A DNA stretch of 64,000 nt from positions 620,001-684,000 of the forward strand of contig JABSSW010000018.1 in the NCBI GenBank assembly GCA_018902385.1. Direction: 5' to 3'. The notes beneath the pieces were generated by a model. That model made no database searches. It saw only the letters and a program-made list of their open reading frames with translations, and was not told the DNA's origin. This document shows positions 12,201-22,622 of the stretch, in pieces. The stretch's first letter is position 1. Every line of letters begins with the position of its first letter. The translations under genes were made by a program, and so were the position numbers. The DNA comes from Physcia stellaris (taxonomy: Eukaryota; Ascomycota; Lecanoromycetes; Caliciales; Physciaceae).

Positions 12201-14271
12201 GCGCTCAATGCTGCCGCGGCTCCAGAAGGCCCAGCCGATGCTGCTGAGAACATGGTGCCTATGCTGCTCTCGAAAGGTGTAGAAATTGAAACTCGGGATG
12301 AACGGGGTTGGACACCGCTTCATTTTGCGTCTAAAGCAGGTGGGTGATTAATATCCCGTAGTCCGCCTGCGTTCCATCTTTATGTCCTTTTTGGGAGTCG
12401 TTATACGTGTCGTAGGCCAGAACCACCCATGTGGGTCAATGGCTCGCTCACTCATTCCTCGAAGAATTGAGGACCGACAAATCTGTGTCCTCTTTACACC
12501 ATTTGGCATGGGAGCCATTTCGGAGCATTGAAAACTGGATATAGGGGCTCAGTTGTTGCGGGTACCTTCAATCACATTGAGGCTTCATGACTTGTATGCA
12601 TATTGCCTTGATTCGCGTTGCCTCCTGAAGCTTTAACTAGACCTACTTTATTTTGAAGCGGTTGGCATCAAATTTCAAACAACTTATCCACATTCTTTGT
12701 GGTGTTCTAATAATAGAAAGAAAGTGGGACTTCACTGACAATACATAGGATCGACGAAGGTCGTACAGCTTCTTATCGATGCTGGCGCAGAAATCAATGC
12801 TGTCACCAGAGACAAGTGGACCGCACTACACATTGCCTGTGAGAACGATCATGATCAAATAGTTTCTTTGTTGTTGAGTAGAGGAGCAGATATAGGTTTG
12901 TGGGCCGAGATGAAATGGAAGCCTGATGATGATGATGATGATAAGGAGGAATTCGTGAATAAACTCACAGCTCTCCATATCGCCGTCCGAAGAGAGAATG
13001 TTCCTATAACAAAGATTTTAGTTAAACACGGCGCCGACGTGAACGCTCGGATTGCTCGGAGGTGGAGTCCATTGTACCTCGCAGCAGTAACAGATAATGA
13101 GCGGCTTATGGAAGAGTTACTACAGGATGAGGCCGATATAAACGCCCCGGACGACAGTGGGGCTACCCCCCTCCACATTGCCACGGTGTATGGCCATGAA
13201 AACGTCGTTAGTGCACTTCTCAAGAGAGGAAAAGTAAACGTCAATGCGCAGGACAGAGAAGGATGGACAGCTTTGGAATACGCCGCTTCTGCTGGTCACT
13301 TAAAGATAGCCAGTTCACTCTTAGATCATGATGCATACTTAGAGACTCGAGGCAGCGAGGGCTGGACAGCCCTGGCGTTGGCGGCTAAACAAGGCCATGC
13401 CGAGATTGTAGATCTGCTGATGAATCGCGGTGCAGACCCGAACACTCAAACCGATAAGGCCACGTCACCTCTGTTGCTCGCGGCACAATCAGGTCACGTG
13501 AACATAATAAATCTACTGTTGAAACATAATGCCGATCCGAACATTCAAGATGATGGTGGCTGGACATCTCTGCATTTAGCGGCAGTAAGAGGTTTCCCTG
13601 AGATCATCAAGCTACTCTTGGACAATGGTGCAGATCCGAACATTCAGAATAAGGAAGGCGCGACAGCTTTGCCTTTAGCGGCAAACAAAGGTCGTTTTGA
13701 GATCGTCAAGCTACTCTTGAACAGTGGTGCAGATCCGAACAGTCAAGAACTCGATGGCTGGACACCTCTGCTTTGGGCGGCACAAGAAGGTTATTATGAG
13801 ATCATCAAGCTCCTCTTGGACACCGGTGTAGATCCCAACATTCAGAATAACGAAGGCATGACAGCTTTGCTTTGGGCGGCAAAAGAAGGTTACGTTGAAA
13901 TCGTTAGATTACTTTTGAACAGTGATGCAGACCCGAACAGTCAAGAAATTGATGGCTGGACAGCTCTGCTTTGGGCGGCACGAAAAGGCTACGTTGAAAT
14001 CACTGAATTACTTTTGAACAATGGAGCAGATCCGAACATTCAAAGTATTGATGGATGGACCGCGCTCGATATCGCCGAATATTTCAATCGTGAACAAGTA
14101 GTGGAAGTTCTGCAGCAAAGAGGAGCGGAGTATGGACCTCGTAGCGAACAGAGAGCTGACGATGAATCCATAACCAACGACGAGCCAGAATTGGTACTCA
14201 TAAGCCTTAACAACGTCAAGGCTACGTCCACGAGTCGTGATGGGGAAGACGCATTAGGCAGCAGCGCATGA
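9235..14271 (+). CDS. NACHT-ankyrin STAND (NLR-like) protein
   Basis: Exons 9235-9552, 9616-9829, 9887-10003, 10294-12339 and 12749-14271 give 1405 aa in frame. Residues 1 to about 215 form a fungal STAND N-terminal domain (DUF7708-type, e.g. VYWINKFKEAGDVATQYDP, HAALPWAAVRFVLE). The NACHT NTPase follows, with P-loop GSAGTGKS at about residue 311 and Walker B FVVDGYDEC at about 406. A winged-helix-like region is next, then a C-terminal ankyrin array from about residue 785 (some 17 repeats of 33 aa), ending in an acidic/Ser tail. NACHT-ankyrin proteins of this architecture belong to the fungal NLR-like repertoire linked to heterokaryon incompatibility and defence; that role is inferred here. 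Odd points are a 409-nt intron (12340-12748) between ankyrin exons, a 290-nt intron before the NACHT exon, and near-identical alternating repeats near the C-terminus. Confidence 0.85.
13633..14060 (+). repeat. higher-order ankyrin repeat, 99-bp unit in 198-bp dimers
   Basis: Ankyrin units starting GATCC(G/C)AACA recur every 99 bp (13633, 13732, 13831, 13930, 14029). They alternate between two types, DPNIQNxEG and DPNSQE(L/I)DGW, so the true period is a 66-residue dimer. The near identity at nucleotide level suggests recent duplication or concerted evolution within the array. Confidence 0.8.
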
Positions 14272-15548
14272 ACGATGGTCAGATGACGGCCGAAGACTCT
14301 ATGAGAGTAAAACGCCAAAATCTAGCGGAGTTGTTTGTTCTCTGATATGTTGCATCTTCATATTTCATCCATCTACTTCTGTAATATGAACGACCTTCTT
14401 GAATGATATTCAGCCGAATCGATTCTATAATGTCATGCCGGTGCTACGGAATAGGGTTTTGAACTGTTCGGTCTTGCAAATGTTTTGGAGAATAGGTATC
14501 TTCCCTGGTGATTGATCGAAAGATAGAAATCATTGACGGACATGAAAAGTAATTCTTACAAGAGAAAACAGCTAGTATTACGAAGAAGATTTCTGCTCTG
14601 GGCACGAGTATCGCGCTACGTTCATACCATAACAGCTAGCGGCACCAACAGCATCCAGAGCTGCATGCTCATCTCTGATACTCCCATATCCCATAACGTC
14701 CCCCGCCGCAGCAGTACCATTCAATGCTGAAGTTTCGGCACCAGAACACTTTTAAGCCAAAGGGTAAGTATCGCTAACCATGATCAAACCACCACCTTGG
14801 GTTTTGAGTCTTATGGAATTTGGCCCCTCAAACCCTCCTCTCCTCCCAACAAATCAATCCTCTTCCCCCTTCCTTTTCGTGTAGGGTGCAAACTCACGAT
14901 TCCAGGCCCGTACTACTCCAAATCCCCCAACCTCAGCCGAACAGCGCCGACCCAACCAGACCCATGCAGTGCAACGTGGTGGTTCACAAGGTCAATGTAC
15001 GCTTCGGGTTTCGGCTACTTGCACGTTTGCAACTACCTTTCCACCCTGCCGTAGATTGGCGACCCTTTCACCTCCCCTGTTTCTGAGTTTCTATATCCCT
15101 TTTCTGAGACTTGGCCTCTAGAACCTGTGCCGATGGCTTGAGCTGGCGTTACAAGGCTACTATGTTTGAATCACCCGACCCATACAGGCTGGCACTGGAA
15201 AAAACAGCTTTTGGCGAGTTTCGTGCCTGGCGAGTCGTGCATGCAGCATGGGCTCTGGAATTTGGTGAATTATTTGGACTGCTGAGCTGTCACTGCCGTT
15301 TCACCGACGCGGTCTGTTTTGATTGTGGAACAATGCTCTAGGATACGATGACAGGCTACCCTCTATCTCAAGATCTCGTGTAGTATGACGTTCAAGGAGG
15401 ATATCATCTGCCTATATCATATATGAAGCCCACATCACCTCAACCACCCAAAAGCCCCATCGATCCCAAATCATCCTTCTCCGTCTCCGCACATCTCAAT
15501 AATCAACCTCCAGCTCCTCCAACCCACCCACCAACACCGAACCGAAAG
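14272..15548. other. intergenic region
   Basis: No gene was recognised; ORFs here are short and of random composition. The final 120 bases before 15549 are C-rich, consistent with a fungal 5' leader. Confidence 0.5.
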
Positions 15549-16308
15549 ATGCATCCCGCAACCCTCCTCGCCTCCCTCGCCTTCCTGCCCTATCTCCCCG
15601 TCCACTCGCTCTCCTCACCGGAGCCATTGGAACAGCGCCGGGAGTACCCCAAGCTAGCAGCTTACTGTCCGTCCAAGCCGGCGAGCGAGCCTTTTCAGCG
15701 GTATATCTTGTATATCCCCCTTCTCCTCCCCTCCACCTCTCCCCTCTCTAGCTCGCATACCACCAAAACTCGATATCATACGTCCCATGAACTGAACTGA
15801 AATTGAGCTAACATGAGATGACCAAAGCAACCAATTCCTGACAACCCTCTACACGGCCAAGAACGTCACCGCCGCTTTCGACACCTTTGTCGCGGAAGAC
15901 CTGATCGAGCATGATCCCTTCGATGCGCAGGGGCGGGAGGCGAATAAAGTGAAGCTGGAGGGGATTATCCCGTTTGTGGGGTTTGAGGTTTTGAGGTGGA
16001 GTTTTGGTGAGTGGGTTTCTTTTTGCGAATCTTCTTTGTATACCGTTCGATATGTTATTCGCTTTCTTCTTCGTTCTCTGATTTAGTTGATTGTGTTGTT
16101 TTTCTCCCCCAAACCCTTGTCAACAAAAAACTAATCCACATCTTGAACAGATAACAACATCGGCCTCATCCACGTGCGCGTCAACGAAGAGCCCGAACCC
16201 ATCGCGCTGGCGGATATCTATCGTATGAACGGGACTTGCATCGTTGAGCACTGGGATGTGACCCAGGCTAGGCCGGCGAATGCCACTAATGAGATTGCTA
16301 TGTTTTGA
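15549..16308 (+). CDS. secreted SnoaL-like (NTF2-fold) protein
   Basis: Exons 15549-15700, 15828-16006 and 16151-16308 give 162 aa, all phases consistent. The N-terminus MHPATLLASLAFLPYLPVHS is a signal peptide. The rest resembles the SnoaL-like/NTF2-fold family found as small secreted proteins in ascomycetes: NVTAAFDTFVAEDLIEHDP, then a segment with FEVLRWSFDNNIGLIHVRV, then ALADIYRMNGTCIVEHWDV. Family members range from polyketide cyclases to proteins with no known reaction; no catalytic assignment is possible here. The upstream in-frame ATG at 15423 would add a Pro-rich, non-secretory extension, so 15549 is preferred as the start. Confidence 0.75.
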
Positions 16309-16874
16309 GGAGGGGTGGAGGGAGAGGGGGAGGAGGATGGGGAGATTTTGGAGGTGGAGCGAGAGTGAGGGTTTGATTAGGTGGTGATGAGTGGGAGATG
16401 GGGTAGTTAGTTTTGTTTTTCGTATACAGTAGGAATCGAAATTATATTTGGAACACGTTACCAGATGCTTGGGAAAGGAAAATACTCGTACCCGACGCAT
16501 AGTTTCGCGTGTAGAACTAAAGAGATACGAGATAGTGAAAAGGGGCTAGTATTGGAGACGGAAGCCAGAGATGACATGCGCGAAAATCGGAAAGGATAGA
16601 AGGCTTTGATGTGGACGCACCGTTGGCCGCAGTCGGTCTCACGTGTTTTGATTTACATTTCTGATGACAGCAATTTGGACGATCTTTGACCGCGGCGGCA
16701 CATTTTGCGTCGTCTTGGTCACAGCGGAAGCGAAAGTGTCTGAGCACATGTCTGCATTCCTGCTCACTGATTGCTGAAAGGTATGAATGACCTGCTCGGA
16801 CCTCACACAGAGAGCCTGCAACCGCGAGCGTTGTTTTGGGTTATGAGACCAAATGGCTCCGTTGTCACCCTAAA
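16309..16874. other. convergent intergenic region
   Basis: This is the space between the 3' ends of two converging genes. It starts with a G-rich GGAGG-type stretch (16309-16400). No gene was recognised. Confidence 0.5.
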
Positions 16875-17774
16875 TCATGCCCAAGTTTCTGCAATGTTCT
16901 GTGTTGAATATGCCCATAGCTCTTTCACGATTCGCCAGTACCGTTCTCCCCCTCCGATCCTCACGTGGGCCGCATGTCCACTTCCCTGGAATTTCTCCAT
17001 TTCCACCAAGAACCCTTTGCTTCTTGCATCTTCGGCATGGTCTTCCACCTCTTGCCAGTGTACCATTGGATCTGTGTCGCTATACATATACACCCTCTTT
17101 GTCTCGCTCACGAGGCTTTTATCATTCAATCGTTGCCGCAATGTCTCGATTGGGTTCTGGACTCCTAAGGGCGTGACAAGGAGCCAGAAGAGACATAGAA
17201 TGAGGACGATAGCGAAGGAGGCGGGAAGGCGTAGATAGATTGGCTGCCGTTCGAAAGGAGCTGCTAGCGCCAGATAGGAGCGCGAGAAGTTTCCACGGCC
17301 GGGACAAGAATCGAGGATCTTGGCATGAAGTGGGAATTTGTGGCCCGTATCATCTTGATAGAACTGGAGAAGGTTTGTTGCTTGATGTGATCCACCATTT
17401 GAGAACACGTGGAGGAGGATTCTCGGTGCTGATGCTTCGTCAGCACAGACCGAGCGGACAACTTCAAGGGCGGGCTGGATGCGAAGGCGGAGGGTTTTGG
17501 TAGATCGGTATATGATGTCAGGAGCTTCGCTGCGAATGAGCAGGATCTTGGCCGTGGGGAAGAGCGTCTGGTAGCCGGTGATGTACTTGGTGATATGGGT
17601 GGGGTGGGCAGCCATCCAAGTGCAGAGTACGACGAGCTGGGGCGCTGAGAGGCTCTTATTCAGGTGCGACGGTGCGTGATAGTAGATCGCAGGACCAATC
17701 TGGGTCATTCCTGGGAAGGAGCCTGGAGGAGCCATTGCAAATCTATCAGAATACAAGTTTGAGGTAGAGCTCAA
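16875..17774 (-). CDS. DUF829/TMEM53-like alpha/beta-hydrolase
   Basis: A single exon of 299 aa; a second in-frame Met 13 codons in (MAPPGSFPGM) is an equally good start. The order of motifs fits the DUF829 (TMEM53/indigoidine-related) family: strand and helix LVVLCTWMAAHPTHITKYI, TAKILLIRS, then the nucleophile-elbow segment ILLHVFSNGGSHQA (the G-x-S-x-G variant FSNGG). Later comes the acid-bearing loop VYMYSDTDPMVHW and the His loop QGSGHAAHVR near the end. A hydrophobic segment (FAIVLILCLFWLLVTPLG) in the cap could anchor it to a membrane. The substrate is unknown. The gene converges with the SnoaL-like gene. Confidence 0.8.
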   Translation of the reverse strand: MSSTSNLYSDRFAMAPPGSFPGMTQIGPAIYYHAPSHLNKSLSAPQLVVLCTWMAAHPTHITKYITGYQTLFPTAKILLIRSEAPDIIYRSTKTLRLRIQPALEVVRSVCADEASAPRILLHVFSNGGSHQATNLLQFYQDDTGHKFPLHAKILDSCPGRGNFSRSYLALAAPFERQPIYLRLPASFAIVLILCLFWLLVTPLGVQNPIETLRQRLNDKSLVSETKRVYMYSDTDPMVHWQEVEDHAEDARSKGFLVEMEKFQGSGHAAHVRIGGGERYWRIVKELWAYSTQNIAETWA

Positions 17775-18930
17775 GGTCCTACGCGTCGTCGTCTGCGCTG
17801 AACAATCTCAGCCCGAGCGCAACACGTTTTGTGCATGGTCGAAGATGTGGAGGTCCTCAAAGTGAAGCAGAGCTGGCTTCAGTCTTGAATAAGTATCGTA
17901 CTCGTCTCGCAATCCTGGCAATGATACATTCTAGGGTGAGAAATGAAGTGCTGCCTGCTGTCGAACATGGATCGCTGACCACGTTTAGCCGAGGCAAAAG
18001 CTCTAGCGCTGAACTAGTCGTGCAAGCCAAGGCCCAAGAGTTCACTGAACACAATTGCCCGACCTCCCGACTTGGGAATCCAAGAAGAATAATACCTTCA
18101 TATTCCCTACTGTCATCTATGCCTCCGTAATGGGCCATTCTATTGTCATCCTTATACATTCTCGTCCAAAACCCTTACGTCTCTAGGACGAGTGGTTAGA
18201 GACCAAGTAATTGATTTACACTTGGCGATATCTACAACTCCTTCGTCTTCTTCTTCTTTCGTTATCCAAAACGTAGGCGTTTGCGCTTGATTAAACAATG
18301 ACATTCTCAGCTTCTCGCCAAACCATCAACCAGGCATATTTCAATCGTAAACTAGCCCTGGGCTCTGTTTTCACCGATTGATCCGTAAACAAAAAGCAAA
18401 TGGCGCTTTACTAAATCTGACTTAGCTTTCTGATCAATATCTGCAGAGGCGCCCACTGCGAAAGTCTCTGGAACAACATGCGTGTTCTTGATCCAACATT
18501 ATCTTCGGTGCCTTGATTCCTCTAAGTACCGTATGTCCCACGGTCGAGACCTCTGGGTCTGGGCCCCAAGACGGAATCGATGGTTGGTGGTGCTCCCTAC
18601 GGAGTGCACATCTTGAAGCCCCTGTCCGTTAGCCACAGAAGGCGGAGGTTCACAACGCGATCACGACATCGATCACGTCAAGGTGAATCCGGCTCCGTTC
18701 GAAAGCCACAATCTTGTGCAACCTATCAATGGCTACAACCAGCTCCCATCAGCCTATTCCATGGCCAATGGCCGTCACATTGGTAGCACTGTCCTATAGT
18801 TGGCACCGCAGTAGCGCTGCATCCTTGATCAAAATGTCCCGAACCTGCGTTCCTATAAGATCCTTACCGTCCTGCAGCTGCCCCGTGCTTCACGCATTTT
18901 GATTTGACCTGCCCCAACCTCATTCCTCCA
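17775..18930. other. intergenic region
   Basis: About 1.15 kb between divergently transcribed genes, holding the promoters of both. No other gene was recognised. Confidence 0.5.
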
Positions 18931-20792
18931 ATGTCTGACTCTGACAGAAAGGACGGTGATGCTGTGCTCGCGGATGAGAAGTATACGACAATCCTCCATG
19001 ACGACCTTGGGGATAGAAGCTATGCTGTCAAAGATAAAGCTTTGGTCCGAAAATTGGACTTGAGACTTCTACCTGCTTTGACTTTGCTTTACCTCTTGTC
19101 ATTTCTAGACCGAAGCAATGGTACATTGGCTGGATCTCTTGGCTGTTCATTCTCAACTTGCTGACACACCCAGTTGCAAATGCTCGCGTTGAGGGTTTGG
19201 TCGTAGATCTGCATATGAGTAGGTCAAGGAAGCATGAGGCGACTCAAGGAGACGACTAATACAGTGTAGCTGGAAACGAGTATTTGACTGGTCTGACACT
19301 GTACTTCATCGGATACGTTCTCTTTGAAGTATGTTATCTCCATCGAAGATTCTAGCACCGATAGCTAACCATACCAGATACCTTGCAATATTGTCCTAAA
19401 GTTGACTTCACCTCAACAATGGCTTCCGACTCTGACTCTGGCGTGGGGCATTGTTGCAACACTGCTTGGTGTTGTTCAGAACAAGGCCGGCTTTTACGCC
19501 GCAAGATTTGTCCTCGGCGTGACAGAAAGCGGTCTCTTCCCCGGAGTGGTGTTCTATCTCTCGATGTGGTATCGAAGGGAAGAGCAGCATTACCGCATTT
19601 CCCTTTTCTTCAGTGCTGCGTCTCTGGCTGGTGCTTTTGGCGGCGTTTTAGCATGGGTAAGTCTTCTTCCCAGCTGCACTCGCCCTGGACAGAATGGAGC
19701 ACCGACTCTATATGAAAACGTGATAACCCGACATGGGAACGACTTCCATTTCAAAGATTCTTTCCTTGGCTCCTGTCACATTCTATCATTGCTGTCTCAA
19801 GTGTGGCCATCATATTTTCATCATTATGTACTTCCTTTTGATGCTCGGTTTTCCCAGGGCGAGTGCTGGTAAACATATGTGCTGACACAAGCTATCAGGG
19901 CATTGCTCACATGAACGGCGTTGGAAACCTCGGCGGCTGGCGCTGGATCTTCATACTGGAAGGCTTACTAACAATTGTTGTGTCATTCGCGGCCTACTTC
20001 TTCATCCACAACTACCCCGCAACAGCGACTTTTTTAAGTGAAGAGGAACGCGCGCGTGTACATGCTCGCCTAAAGGCAAGCAATGATGCTACTCGAGACG
20101 AAGCCTTCAGTTGGAAGAATGTGTCCATGGCGCTCAAAGACCCGAAGGTCTGGCTCTATGGCCTGGGATTCCATACCATGAGCTTGCCATTGTATACTTT
20201 GTCGCTCTTCCTTCCGACGATCATCAAAGCACTTGGCTACACCTCCGCACAAGCCCAGCTACTGACGGTTCCACCTTACAGCGTTGCGACGGTCCTCACC
20301 TTGACTGTGGCCGTCGCTTCGGAGAAGACCAAAATCCGAGCGCCATTCATCATGGGAACGTCATCGCTTGCCATCATCGGATACATTATACTTCTTTCAA
20401 GCACCAAGCCGGGCGTCTCCTACTTCGGGACGATTCTCGCAGCAGCAGGCATCTATCCATCTGTCGCGATTGTGCTCTCGTGGCCGGCGAACAACGTAAG
20501 TGGACAGACGAAGCGCGCAACGGCCAATGCACTACAGATCTCCATCGGAAACCTGGGGGCTGTGTTGGGCACACAGCTCTACAGGAGCACGGATGGGCCC
20601 AGATTCTTCCGTGGTCATAGTTTCGCACTGGCGTACCTTTGCCTGAACGTCATTGTTGTAGGGACGCTCTGGGCTGTCCTGAGAGCGGAGAACGCTAGGC
20701 GGGATAGGGGGGAAAGAGACGATAGGTTGACGGGAGTAGCGGACGACGAGTGGCTAGGCGATGACGATCCAAGGTGGAGGTTCCAAACGTGA
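18931..20792 (+). CDS. MFS transporter, allantoate/anion permease (Dal5-type) family
   Basis: Exons 18931-19120, 19174-19218, 19270-19328, 19378-19656 and 19899-20792 give 488 aa. The family signature is clear: a charged N-terminus, then RKLDLRLLPALTLLYLLSFL and DRSNVANARVEGLVVDLHM across introns 1 and 2. LTGLTLYFIGYVLFEIPCN, the loop ESGLFPGVVFYLSMWY, and GGWRWIFILEG follow in TM4-6. A central cytoplasmic loop comes next, then a second six-helix half (WLYGLGFHTMSLPLYTLSLF; SWPANNVSGQTKRATANALQ). Members of this anion:cation symporter branch import allantoate, vitamins such as nicotinate or pantothenate, or related small carboxylates; the substrate cannot be told from sequence. The intron 19657-19898 (242 nt) is longer than the others (49-53 nt). 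The gene runs in the same direction as the TauD-type dioxygenase that follows. Confidence 0.9.
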
Positions 20793-21158
20793 TGGCGACT
20801 ACGAGAAGAGAAAGCCTTCGGCCGCAGGCGAGTGTCTACTGCTCGAGGATAAGTAGTGGAGCTGATGGGATTTGTTGAATGGCCGGGGGAGGGCGGAAGA
20901 TTGCCGCCTTGCGACATAAACGAACAAGTTGCGCCATTGGCACCAATCTGATTCATCGTCAAGCACATCATCGATACCGGAGGGAAATGTTGATCTTGAT
21001 TCGATGAGAGTCCTTACCGATAATCTCTTATCTGTCCCTGCATTGCATCATACATCTGATGCAGCAATGACTGCATCCGATGTCCCTTTTCACACGCTCC
21101 GCAGCGCATTGCATTCTTTTCTTTTTTTACTACCCACCCATCACTACTGATATAAGTC
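20793..21158. other. intergenic region, promoter of the dioxygenase gene
   Basis: A 366-bp spacer between two genes in the same direction. A T-run (21118-21128) lies about 30-40 bases upstream of the ATG at 21159. Nothing else was recognised. Confidence 0.5.
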
Positions 21159-22622
21159 ATGGCGCCAGGGCTCACATCTGTCGAGACGGATAATTCTACC
21201 AACTTTAGCGCCATCAAGTCCCAAGCATCTAGAAGCATCTTCCCAGATGGCATCAAGACCTCGGGCCAACATCCACCCAACTATGATGAATTGAAAGGAT
21301 ACGATGAATTCCCGAGTCAATTGAAGGGCCTACCCTCTGGAAGGCTGAAGACTACCGAGACAACCCAGAGAGATGGGTCCACCGTTTCAGCGAGGATGAG
21401 ATTGAGGAAATGAGCACTGCTGCAGACGACTTCAAAGCATCTGGAACACCTCTGACTGGTATCACAAAGGTTGTCCAAGCCATAGCAAGTTTCAAGGCGA
21501 CTGCAGCTCACGACTCGGCAGGATAATTTCCCTCTACCTCGCCTCTCCGGCTTTCTGGCGTTTATCCGCAATGAGCTGCTCAACGGCAAAGGCTTCATTC
21601 TCTTCAAAGGCTTCCCAGTCGAGCAATGGGGCAATCAGAAGTCCGCGATCGCGTACATGGGACTCGGCACCTATCTAGGGTACTTTGTCAGTCAAAACGG
21701 AAAGGGGCATGTCCTCGGCCACGTCAAAGATTTGGGCGACGATGCCGGCCAAATTGATAAAGTGAGGATATACAGGACCAATGCCCGGTACCTCCACCCC
21801 CGTGTAGCTCGATGATCAATGACAGAAACTGACATCGAAAAGCCAATTCTTCCACGCAGACGACGCAGACCTCGTCGGCCTACTCTGCATAGCCCGCGCC
21901 CTCGAAGGCGGAGAATCAGACATCGTCTCCGTGCACCACGTCTACAACACCCTCCGCGCCGAACATCCCGACGTCCTCAAGCTCCTGACCGAACCGATCT
22001 GGTATTTCGACCGCAAAGGCGAAGTCAGCAAAGGCGAGGATCCCTACATCCGAACCAGCGTCTTCTATCTGGAGCCCCGACCCAATGGACGCGTCTACTG
22101 CAAGTAAGCCTTCCCTTCCCCCTCCTTTCCCCCTCCCTTTCCCCCTCCCTTTCCCCCTCCCTTTCCCCCTCCCTTTCCCCCTCCCTTTCCCCCTCCTCCT
22201 ACCATCCCCCTTCTTATCTCCATCCCCCACTAACACATCTCACAAGATGGGACCCCTACTTCATCCGCTCCCTCACCCGCTTCTCCACCCCAGGCCTCAT
22301 CCCCCCCCTCTCCCCCGCCCAGCTCGCCGCCGCCGACCTCCTGGAACAAACCTGCAAGCGGCTCGCCCTGCACATGGTCCTCGAGGTCGGCGACATCCAG
22401 TTCCTGGCCAATTCCCATGTGCTGCATGCCAGGACCGAGTATACGGACCGGGCGCCCCCGGCGCCGAGACGCCATTTGATGCGGCTTTGGTTGGCGACAC
22501 CGGTGGGTGGGGGGATAGGGGAGGGGGGATGGTGCTTGCCGTTTTGGGATCGGGCGGAGAGGAAGAGGGGCGGGATACAGGTTGATGATGTTGCGCCTGT
22601 GGCGAGGTTGGATGGGGATTAG
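21159..22622 (+). CDS. TauD/TfdA-family Fe(II)/2-oxoglutarate dioxygenase (apparent 1-nt frameshift)
   Basis: Exons 21159-21469, 21522-21787, 21843-22103 and 22247-22622. Allowing one missing base in exon 1, the gene encodes 404 aa. Domain features include GPTLWKAEDYRDNPERWVHR, then LNGKGFILFKGFPVEQWG, and the iron-binding H-x-D in RQFFHADDADLVGL. The distal His lies in NSHVLHARTEYTD, and the 2-oxoglutarate-binding Arg in RRHLMRLWL. Enzymes of this family oxidise taurine, sulfonates or other small substrates in the cytosol; the substrate is not defined. The frame shifts between YDEF and GPTLW, near the C3 run 21311-21313. One more C gives YDEFPESIEGPTLW and makes the whole CDS divisible by three. 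The last intron carries a polypyrimidine minisatellite. Its neighbour is an MFS anion permease, which could supply the substrate (inference). Confidence 0.8.
22109..22197 (+). repeat. 12-bp polypyrimidine minisatellite inside an intron
   Basis: About seven tandem copies of the unit CCCTTTCCCCCT fill most of the last intron (22104-22246) of the dioxygenase gene. The strand is purely C/T, a composition able to form triplex DNA in mirror-symmetric stretches. Confidence 0.9.

Noticed and set aside
21819-22622. Long continuous plus-strand ORFs over the dioxygenase introns, including Pro/Leu/Ser repeats
   Set aside because: They read through the minisatellite intron; the TauD motifs require splicing.
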